Notes under the pieces: model-generated | Database searches by the model: none | What the model saw: the letters and a program-made list of their open reading frames with translations, nothing else | What the model was told of the DNA's origin: nothing | In this document: positions 1 through 5,707 of the stretch, in pieces | Position numbering within the stretch: position 1 is the first letter of the stretch | Layout: each line of letters opens with the position of its first letter | DNA from: an uncultured Campylobacter sp. | GTDB lineage: Bacteria > Campylobacterota > Campylobacteria > Campylobacterales > Campylobacteraceae | NCBI GenBank assembly: GCA_900772495.1 | Contig: CAAHEJ010000071.1 | Coordinates: 1 to 6,634, forward strand | DNA: 6,634 nt | Direction of reading: 5' to 3' | Made by a program: the position numbers and the translations under genes

Positions 1-2331
1 CAAGCCGTAGTGAAAGCAACCGCTTACGGCAAACAACAAACCTACGGGCTAATGCCTAGCGAGCTTAACAAGCTTAATCAAAGCGTATATCACGCTGATG
101 CGGAGGCGATTCGCGGCGCAAGAGATACAGAGAGCGCACTTCGCTACATACCATTTATCACTATCGTCAATACAGCGGGCTTTGGACAGCAGTTTGACTT
201 GCGCGGACAAGGCAGGCTCAGCGCAAACGGCGTGAAATTCCTTATCAACGGCATTTCTTTCAACCCTATCGACAGCTATTATGGCTTTATGCCTATAAAT
301 TCAGTGCTTCCAAGCCTTATCCAAGAAGTGGCTGTGTATCCGGGCGCTAATGCAAGGGGCGGCAGTATCAATGTCATCACTTCTAAACGCTTTGAACGCC
401 CATATTTCCAAGCTGGAGCTGGCTATGCTAGCACGCTAGCCACGACAGGCACGAGTTACAACGCCTACGCGCAAGCGGCTGAAAAATTTGGCGCTTTAAA
501 TTTAAATGTAGGGGCTGGGTATTTTCAAAAAGGCGGACCCCGCGAAGATGACAGCAGCAGTGGCTTTGAGGGCGTTTTGGGCGCAGCGTATAGCTTTGCT
601 TTGGGGCAAAGCATAGTTTTGGACGCGGATTTTTACAGCGCGAAAGAAAAAACCACGCCTTATAATTCGTTTTGGGATAGCGAAAAAGTCAATGCTTTGT
701 TTAAAGAATATCAAACTAAATACAGAGCTGCTGGCACTACCGCCGAACAAAGAACGGCATTAGAAAAAGAGTATGGCGGCAAAATCCTTGCCCTACCATC
801 ATACATCCCAAGCAAAGATGACAGAAAAACCGCAGGGGCTGGGGAAATAGAGACTACTCACCAAAGATTTGTTGGAAGTTTGGGCTATGAAAATGAAGTT
901 ACTCAAAAGCTCAAAACAACGCTCACAGGCTTTTTCGCCTTTGACAAAAGAAACTACGACACTTACAAGTCATCTACACAGCTTTATAGTTATCTTGGGC
1001 GTTATTTTATCGGTTCGAGTGATAATCCTAACGAAATCAATCAAAGCGGTTCTAGCTTTGATGAGCAAAAATTTGGCTTAAAGGCGCAAATTGATTGGGA
1101 ACACGACAACGGACAGCTTTTAGTAGGCTTGGAGAGTATTTTTGAAAAGGCAAAAAGAAATCCTTTGCAACATTTACGCACAAGTAGGATTGATACAAGC
1201 AACACGAATTCGGTTTTTCAATGGCTTGAATTTAATATCAACACCCCGCTTGACATTACTCAATGGACAAATGCGGTGTTTTTCCTTGAAAAATACGATT
1301 TGACAGATAGTTTCTCTTTGCGGGGGGGGGTGCGTTATCAAATGACAAAGTCTAATCTAGACGCCTCAGGCGAGATTGATGCAGGAATGGCTGTTTCAAA
1401 TATGAATAATGGTAAGCCTCCTACAAAAACTGTATCTTATATAGACAAATCATTAGAGATAAACCACGACAACTTCGCCTTTGAATTTGCCCCAGCCTTT
1501 CGCTACTCAGACACAGGCGTGGTGTATGGGCGTTATGAAAGGGGTTTTAGCCCAGTGCCAGCTTATGCTATGCTACAAAGGACAGGTGGCTTTAAGTTCA
1601 ACCCAGACACAGCGACAGCCGCAACAAATCCTTTTACAGGCTCAGACTTTGCTATGTCAGAAACCCAGCTCAATGATGAGAGCTACAACAGCTATGAAAT
1701 CGGCTTTAAGGACTATGTGGCACAAAGGCAAATTTATCTAGGCAACTTTAAACTAACAATCGATGCCTTGCTTTTTAGCGCAAATGTCTTTTACACAGAC
1801 AGCAAAAACGAATTTTACTTTGAAGGCGACCCTTACTCAGGGCTTAGCTACAAAACCTACGACAAATCACGCAGGATAGGCGCGGAAGTGGCTTTGGAGC
1901 AATACTTTTTCGGCGGTGGGCTGGGCTTGAATGAGAGCTTTACTTACCTAAAAGCGCAATCGCAAAACGCAGACGGCGAATGGTCGCAAATCCCCTACAC
2001 TTACGACTACAAAGCTACCTTTGGTATAAATGCCCAAGTGCCTGTGGGGCGCTTTGTCGATGTGCGTTTGTGGCTGCAAAATTCCTTTTACGGCAAGCAG
2101 GCGGTTATCGGCTTGAAAGATGAAAAAATCGACCCTTATTTGATAAGCGATGTGGGCGTGAGCTTTGGCTTTAACAAAGGCGCGGCGGTGCTTACAGCGG
2201 GCGTGAAAAATGTGCTTGATACTTTTTATTATGATTATTACAACAACAACAAAGCCGCTTCAATCGGCGAGTATCGGTATTTGCTAGGACAAGGACGCAC
2301 CATTTTCGTAGAAGGCACTTATAGATACTAG
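1..2331 (+). CDS. TonB-dependent outer-membrane receptor, 5' end missing
   Basis: This is an outer-membrane gated channel that would import a scarce ligand (iron-siderophore, heme or similar) using TonB-ExbB-ExbD energy. The frame is open from base 1, so the GTG at base 10 is internal and the signal peptide lies off the window. 776 residues are visible. The first residues, QAVVKATA, resemble a TonB box. A plug domain covers roughly residues 25-130 (TESALRYIPF, FDLRGQG, FLINGI, then GGSINVITSKR). The rest is barrel, with alternating strands such as SLRGGVRY (439-446) and a C-terminal block AGVKNVLDTFYYDYY followed by GRTIFVEGTYRY. It ends in Tyr, as barrel proteins usually end in an aromatic residue. 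Oddities are a G9 tract at 1322-1330 and a plug-end motif about 6-7 residues shorter than usual. The gene is convergent with the ubiD operon. The receptor class is confident; the ligand is unknown. Confidence 0.93.
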   Translation, partial: QAVVKATAYGKQQTYGLMPSELNKLNQSVYHADAEAIRGARDTESALRYIPFITIVNTAGFGQQFDLRGQGRLSANGVKFLINGISFNPIDSYYGFMPINSVLPSLIQEVAVYPGANARGGSINVITSKRFERPYFQAGAGYASTLATTGTSYNAYAQAAEKFGALNLNVGAGYFQKGGPREDDSSSGFEGVLGAAYSFALGQSIVLDADFYSAKEKTTPYNSFWDSEKVNALFKEYQTKYRAAGTTAEQRTALEKEYGGKILALPSYIPSKDDRKTAGAGEIETTHQRFVGSLGYENEVTQKLKTTLTGFFAFDKRNYDTYKSSTQLYSYLGRYFIGSSDNPNEINQSGSSFDEQKFGLKAQIDWEHDNGQLLVGLESIFEKAKRNPLQHLRTSRIDTSNTNSVFQWLEFNINTPLDITQWTNAVFFLEKYDLTDSFSLRGGVRYQMTKSNLDASGEIDAGMAVSNMNNGKPPTKTVSYIDKSLEINHDNFAFEFAPAFRYSDTGVVYGRYERGFSPVPAYAMLQRTGGFKFNPDTATAATNPFTGSDFAMSETQLNDESYNSYEIGFKDYVAQRQIYLGNFKLTIDALLFSANVFYTDSKNEFYFEGDPYSGLSYKTYDKSRRIGAEVALEQYFFGGGLGLNESFTYLKAQSQNADGEWSQIPYTYDYKATFGINAQVPVGRFVDVRLWLQNSFYGKQAVIGLKDEKIDPYLISDVGVSFGFNKGAAVLTAGVKNVLDTFYYDYYNNNKAASIGEYRYLLGQGRTIFVEGTYRY
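1322..1330 (+). repeat. G9 homopolymer tract in receptor coding sequence
   Basis: Nine consecutive G residues follow a C and spell Arg-Gly-Gly-Val (CGG GGG GGG GTG), visible residues 441-444, in a barrel strand. At length nine the frame is open to the natural stop. Losing one G brings TGA at 1343-1345 into frame. Gaining one G brings TAA at 1353-1355 into frame. Campylobacter and Helicobacter use G tracts of about this length as slipped-strand on/off switches. It is the only G or C run of this length I noticed in the window. The tract is seen directly; switching is inferred. Confidence 0.9.
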
Positions 2332-2336
2332 CTCTT

Positions 2337-2423
2337 GCAATGACGATTGTGTGAGGATTGCAAAATTTTTGCAATGACGAGCAAAGAAACTTTACACGCT
2401 GTTTTAACCGCTCGCAATGACGA
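2337..2423. repeat. Three copies of GCAATGACGA between convergent genes
   Basis: The 10-mer GCAATGACGA occurs at 2337-2346, 2371-2380 and 2414-2423, all in the same orientation, with start-to-start spacings of 34 and 43 bases. On the minus strand it reads TCGTCATTGC. The copy at 2414 extends to CTCGTCATTGCGAGCGG, which resembles a CGTCATTGCGAG...GCAATC repeat that I recall as scattered between genes in many bacterial genomes. The cluster fills most of the 135-base gap between the receptor and ubiD-family genes and is not coding. Its role is unknown; it may be a REP-like element or part of the transcription end region for both genes. Confidence 0.75.
2357..2375. repeat. Perfect 9-bp inverted repeat, ATTGCAAAA-T-TTTTGCAAT
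   Basis: Two 9-base arms flank one central base. As RNA it could form about an 8-bp stem with a 3-base loop on either strand. The left arm (ATTGCAA, 2357-2363) can also pair with TTGCAAT at 2336-2342, so two alternative hairpins share it. It sits 25 bases after the receptor stop. It lacks a U-tract after the stem on either strand, so calling it an intrinsic terminator would be weak. It could still be a bidirectional 3'-end structure. Confidence 0.6.
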
Positions 2424-2466
2424 GTTGCAAAACGGCGTGTTTTAGCAAAAGAGCCAAAAATGCCAC

Positions 2467-4377
2467 TTAAAAAAGCTCGAATTTTTCAAAAAGGGCGGGT
2501 TCGTTGTCGATGAGCTTTCTTTGCACTAAATTTTCGATAAGCTTTTGAGTGCAATCAACCTGCAAAGCCCATTTTCTTGGGTGCTTTTCAAGCTCGCCCT
2601 TTGCTGTGGCGTCTATGCCTATGCAATCAGCTAAATTTTCATTTAAATTTGCGCTTTTTTCGCTAGAATTTGCCAAATTTTGCCTTAAATTTTCGCCTTT
2701 TGTGTCAAAATTTGCTGAATTTTCGTTTAAATTTACAAAATCCTTGCCAAAAAAAATGTCCCTTTTTGCATCGATATTATTTACCACGCGCCAAACAAGC
2801 ATATAAGGGTTTTGCAAGCGGTTGTGGCTGTCTAAAAAGATGATGATTTTAAAATGTTTAGCAAATTTTAAAAGCCTTTCAAAGCTCTTTTTCACAAGCT
2901 CTTTTTTATCAAGTAGCACGCAAACTATGGGCGAATTTGTGTTTGTGTAAAACTGCCTTAAAGCAAGAAGTGAAATTTCGCTTGAAAAAAGCTTTTTTAA
3001 CGCCTCATCGCTTAAAATTTCAAGCTTTACACAGCATTCTTTTTCACTTGTCGCATCAAGTGCTGCCTTTCCTCCAAAACAAGCATTTGGCGAAGCGTGG
3101 TCTAGCTGGTCGCAAATGCCCTCGCTTATGTAAAGTTTGCTTGCTTCAAAGCGGTTTAGGATATAAGGCACAAGAGCGCCGTAATCATCAAGTTTTGGCG
3201 CATTTTGTCCCACAAAAATGGCGTGTTTGACAAAGCTCATTTGTCCCACGCCCCAAAAAGCGTGCATTATCTGCGTGGCGTGGGCTGGGTAGTGAGAGTG
3301 AATTTTAGCTAAGATGAGATTGTGAAAAACGCCATTTTCAGGCATTTTATAATCAATCACATCAGGCGTTGTGGCTTGAAAGAGTGGCAAAAACACCCTT
3401 TCAGTCCCAAGTCCCATAACCTTGTCTTCAAGTGGGGGCTTTCCCACAACGGTGGCTTGATAAATGGCATCTTTTTTAGCTAAAATTCGGCTCACTTTCA
3501 TCACAGGAAAAGGCTCAGCAGGCGTGTAAAAGCCCGTGTGGTCGCCAAAAGGCCCCTCAATCTTAAACTCATCTAAGCTCACAAAGCCCTCAATCACAAT
3601 GTCAGCATTGTGCGGCACGAAAATGCCATTTTGACACGGCGCAAGCCTTGCAGGGCTTTTTTTGATAAAGCCATAAAGCAAAAGCTCAAAAATGCCCTTT
3701 GGCAACGGAGCTTGTGCGCACCAAATATAAAGCGGGTCGCCGCCTATGGCAACGCTCACGGGCATTTGCTTTAAGCCAGCTTTTTTATACTCGTGGAAAA
3801 AGTGCGCGCCGTCTTTGTGGATTTGCCAGTGCATTAAAAGCTCGCGCTCACCGCTTACTTGCAAGCGATACATACCCAAGTTGTTTTGCTTTTTATCGAC
3901 ACTTTGCGTGTAAATTTGCCCCATAGTGATGAATTTACCAGCATCTTTTTCCCAAGTTTTTAAAATGGGTAGCTCATCTAGGCTTTTTAGCTCTTTAAAT
4001 TCAAACTCACCCTTTGTTTTTAGGCGTTTGGGCGGGACATTTTTAAGGCTTAAAAGCGTCTTAAAAAAGTCGATTTTCGCCCTAAAAGTCTTTGGTATAT
4101 GAAGCTTTAAAAGGCTTGCTATTTGCGCTGCCACTTCATCATAAGGGCGCGTAAAGGCTAAATTTAGGGCTTTTTCGTTGCAAAAAACATTCATCAGCAC
4201 GGGAAATTCAAACTCTTGTCCATTGTGAGTGGGCTTTGTAAAAAGCAAAGCCTTGCCCTTGTCGCCTTTTTTCGCCTCCACATAAGCAATGTGCGCTATT
4301 TCAAGCTCGGTATCCACGCTTTCATCGATGATTTTAAGCAAATTATTTTCTTGCAATAATTTTACAAATTCTTTCAC
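2467..4377 (-). CDS. ubiD: UbiD-family decarboxylase, menaquinone biosynthesis
   Basis: This is a probable prenylated-FMN-dependent decarboxylase of a menaquinone pathway, matching the UbiD-like type (SCO4490/MqnL group) used with the futalosine route in Campylobacter. It acts in the cytoplasm. Visible family blocks are NLGMYRLQVSGERELLMHWQ (166-185), EGPFGDHTGFYTPAEPFPV (274-292), GKPPLEDKVMGLG (312-324), HAFWGVGQMSFVKHAI (372-387), VWRVVNNIDAKRD (528-540) and the late IDATAKGELEKHPRKW. It is 636 aa, longer than the roughly 600 aa I expect. The excess is explained by a periodic Asn-rich insert at 549-584. The start is GTG, with TAAGG six bases upstream inside the hemC stop region; the N-terminus MKEFVKLLQENNLLKIIDE looks complete. 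It is the last gene of the operon, 8 bases after hemC. The family is confident; the exact substrate is inferred. Confidence 0.92.
   Translation of the reverse strand: MKEFVKLLQENNLLKIIDESVDTELEIAHIAYVEAKKGDKGKALLFTKPTHNGQEFEFPVLMNVFCNEKALNLAFTRPYDEVAAQIASLLKLHIPKTFRAKIDFFKTLLSLKNVPPKRLKTKGEFEFKELKSLDELPILKTWEKDAGKFITMGQIYTQSVDKKQNNLGMYRLQVSGERELLMHWQIHKDGAHFFHEYKKAGLKQMPVSVAIGGDPLYIWCAQAPLPKGIFELLLYGFIKKSPARLAPCQNGIFVPHNADIVIEGFVSLDEFKIEGPFGDHTGFYTPAEPFPVMKVSRILAKKDAIYQATVVGKPPLEDKVMGLGTERVFLPLFQATTPDVIDYKMPENGVFHNLILAKIHSHYPAHATQIMHAFWGVGQMSFVKHAIFVGQNAPKLDDYGALVPYILNRFEASKLYISEGICDQLDHASPNACFGGKAALDATSEKECCVKLEILSDEALKKLFSSEISLLALRQFYTNTNSPIVCVLLDKKELVKKSFERLLKFAKHFKIIIFLDSHNRLQNPYMLVWRVVNNIDAKRDIFFGKDFVNLNENSANFDTKGENLRQNLANSSEKSANLNENLADCIGIDATAKGELEKHPRKWALQVDCTQKLIENLVQRKLIDNEPALFEKFELF
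2626..2733 (-). repeat. 42-bp (14-residue) periodic insert in the UbiD-family gene
   Basis: It encodes residues 549-584 as two full imperfect 14-residue copies plus a partial third: NLNENSANFDTKGE, NLRQNLANSSEKSA, NLNENLAD. On the minus strand the copies are 2692-2733, 2650-2691 and 2626-2649. The DNA of the outer copies matches closely: on the plus strand AATTTTCATTTAAATTTGC in one and AATTTTCGTTTAAATTTAC in the other. It lies between the conserved VVNNIDAKRD block and the conserved IDATAKGE block, where relatives have a short link, so it is an in-frame insertion or expansion in a surface loop. The periodicity is seen directly; its origin is inferred. Confidence 0.8.
2749..2756 (-). repeat. 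T8 homopolymer (coding strand) in the UbiD-family gene
   Basis: Eight T residues on the coding strand (A8 on plus) encode Ile-Phe-Phe (541-543), 15 bases before the periodic insert. It is a possible slippage site, but A/T runs of this length are common in AT-rich Campylobacterota, so switching is not strongly suggested. Confidence 0.5.
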
Positions 4378-4383
4378 AAAAAG

Positions 4384-4388
4384 CCTTA
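4384..4388 (-). promoter_or_regulatory. Ribosome binding site of the UbiD-family gene (TAAGG)
   Basis: TAAGG overlaps the TAA stop of hemC and lies six bases before the GTG start at 4375-4377. It supports that GTG as the true start, and the overlap suggests that re-initiation by ribosomes finishing hemC feeds translation. Confidence 0.65.
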
Positions 4389-5315
4389 AATCATCATTTC
4401 AGCGCGTTTTAAAAGCTCTTTTGCGCCCTTGCTTATAAATTCTTTTGCGAGCAAAACGCCCGCATTTTGGCTTTTGTTTAAGGGTAAATTCAGGCTTTTT
4501 TGCAAGATTTCACTGCCATCTGGCAAGCCTAAAATAGCGCGGATTTGCACGCTTGTGCCTAAAATTTCAGCATTTACGCCGATAGGCACTTGACAACCGC
4601 CCTCTAATTCTTTGATAAAATCGCGCTCAATCCTACTTGCCACAACGGCTTGCTCGTCATTTAGCACGGCAAGGGTTTGCAAAAGCTTGGGTTCATCAAG
4701 GCTTTCTATGCCTAAAATGCCTTGTGAAGCCGCTGGTATCATCTCATCAAGGCTAAATTTATGCAAGAATTTCACCGCATTTTGCAAATTTAGCCGTTTT
4801 AGTCCAGCATAAGCTAAAACGATAGCGTCAAATTCGCCCTTTTTGAGCTTTTCAAGGCGTGAGTTTATGTTGCCACGAAGTGAGATAATGTCTAAATCAG
4901 GGCGTTTAAGCAAAAGCTGCATTTTGCGCCTAAGGCTTGTAGTGCCGACTTTTGCGCCTTGTGGCAACTTGTCTAAATTTTCAAATTTTTCGCTCAAAAG
5001 GGCGTCATTTGGCTCTTCTCTTTTGCAAACTGCTGCCAAAGTAAGCCCTTGTGGGAAGAAACTTGGCACATCTTTTAAGCTATGCACGGCTAAATGAGCC
5101 TTGCCCGCGAGCATAGACTCTTCAAGTTCCTTTGTGAAAAGCCCCTTGCCGCCGATTTTAGCAAGCGGAGTGTCTAAAAGCACATCGCCCTTTGTCTTAA
5201 AGCCTTGCAAACTTACGCGTAAATCTGGGTATCTTTCTTGCAAAAAAGCCTTGATGAATTCGCTTTGCCAAAGGGCTAGTTGGCTTTTGCGTGTAGCGAT
5301 GATGAGTTCGTTCAT
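4386..5315 (-). CDS. hemC: Porphobilinogen deaminase (hydroxymethylbilane synthase)
   Basis: HemC joins four porphobilinogen molecules into hydroxymethylbilane in cytoplasmic tetrapyrrole (heme) synthesis. The 309-residue length is normal for the family. Key features are ATRKSQLALWQ at 7-17, GGKGLFTKELEE at 55-66, HSLKDVP at 78-84 with the catalytic Asp82, GTTSLRRKMQL at 124-134 with substrate-binding Arg129/Arg130, SLRGNINSRL at 145-154 (Arg147, Arg153), PAASQG at 194-199 and EGGCQVPIG at 238-246. Cys241 is the attachment site for the dipyrromethane cofactor. All expected active-site residues are present, so the enzyme should be functional. The ATG start overlaps the upstream fxsA-like TGA by 4 bases and has AAGGA six bases before it. 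hemA is expected further upstream, outside the window. Confidence 0.98.
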   Translation of the reverse strand: MNELIIATRKSQLALWQSEFIKAFLQERYPDLRVSLQGFKTKGDVLLDTPLAKIGGKGLFTKELEESMLAGKAHLAVHSLKDVPSFFPQGLTLAAVCKREEPNDALLSEKFENLDKLPQGAKVGTTSLRRKMQLLLKRPDLDIISLRGNINSRLEKLKKGEFDAIVLAYAGLKRLNLQNAVKFLHKFSLDEMIPAASQGILGIESLDEPKLLQTLAVLNDEQAVVASRIERDFIKELEGGCQVPIGVNAEILGTSVQIRAILGLPDGSEILQKSLNLPLNKSQNAGVLLAKEFISKGAKELLKRAEMMI

Positions 5316-5707
5316 TGTTTATCCTTTTTTTCATCGATGATTTCTACATCGATAATTTCATCATTTTGGCGTGAGTTTTGAGCGAATTTGCCCGAATTTT
5401 GCCTACTCAATCCAAAAACCAGCCCAAAAACAAGCACAAAAAGCCCACACACTGAGCTTAAAACCCCGGGGACTAAAAACAAAAAGCCCGCAACGACAAA
5501 GGCAAAGTTTTTTAGCATTTCAAGCGGGGAGCAAAGCCTAAATTCAAGCATATTGCGCCAAAAAATCGCAAGCAAAATAACGCCTATGAGCATTGAACCA
5601 AACAAAAAAAGCACAAAATTTCCAAAACCAAAGCTCATCAAAAACAGCACACTTGCCAGCACTTCAAGCAAGATAAATGGAAAGATTGAGAAAGTATAGT
5701 AGTTCAT
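5312..5707 (-). CDS. fxsA: FxsA-family inner-membrane protein
   Basis: This is a small membrane protein of 131 residues. Hydrophobic segments lie at about 7-25, 29-50 and 67-100; the last is long and contains the family-like VVAGFLFLVPGVLSSVCGLFVLVFG. An acidic tail follows (DEIIDVEIIDEKKD, 116-129). FxsA is named for suppressing phage T7 exclusion in plasmid-F-bearing E. coli, but its normal job is unknown and none is claimed here. From memory, the C. jejuni gene at the same place (Cj0544) is an equivalent membrane protein. The segment between membrane part and tail, RQNSGKFAQNSRQN (102-115), is an Asn/Gln-rich near-repeat resembling the insert in the downstream ubiD-family gene. The gene overlaps proS and hemC by 4 bases each, implying translational coupling on both sides. 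Confidence 0.85.
   Translation of the reverse strand: MNYYTFSIFPFILLEVLASVLFLMSFGFGNFVLFLFGSMLIGVILLAIFWRNMLEFRLCSPLEMLKNFAFVVAGFLFLVPGVLSSVCGLFVLVFGLVFGLSRQNSGKFAQNSRQNDEIIDVEIIDEKKDKQ
5322..5326 (-). promoter_or_regulatory. Ribosome binding site of hemC (AAGGA)
   Basis: AAGGA stands six bases before the hemC ATG, inside the last codons of the fxsA-like gene. Together with the ATGA overlap it fixes the hemC start. Confidence 0.75.

Noticed and set aside
10..12. GTG as the receptor start
   Set aside because: There is no signal peptide after it and the frame is open to base 1; the residues before it look like part of a TonB box.
1481..1741. 86-residue plus-strand frame inside the receptor, in the frame reached after loss of one G
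   Set aside because: The frame entered after a G8 shift stops at 1343-1345, well before this open stretch; the Gln-rich translation looks like a shadow of the receptor.
2427..2446. Possible hairpin GCAAAAC-GGCGT-GTTTTAGC as a terminator
   Set aside because: The stem is short, has a bulged A, is weak in GC and has no U-tract after it on either strand.
2937..3230. 97-residue plus-strand open frame within the ubiD-family gene
   Set aside because: Entirely antisense to conserved UbiD-family blocks; its translation matches nothing I recognise.
4969..4995. AAATTT-rich stretch in hemC as another copy of the dispersed repeat
   Set aside because: It encodes SEKFENLDKLP, which fits the normal HemC alignment without any insertion, so AT-rich codon use explains it.
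5388..5699. 103-residue plus-strand open frame opposite the fxsA-like gene
   Set aside because: Lys/Ser/Pro-rich translation with no recognisable domain, fully antisense to a gene with clear membrane segments, coupled start and stop, and its own ribosome site.
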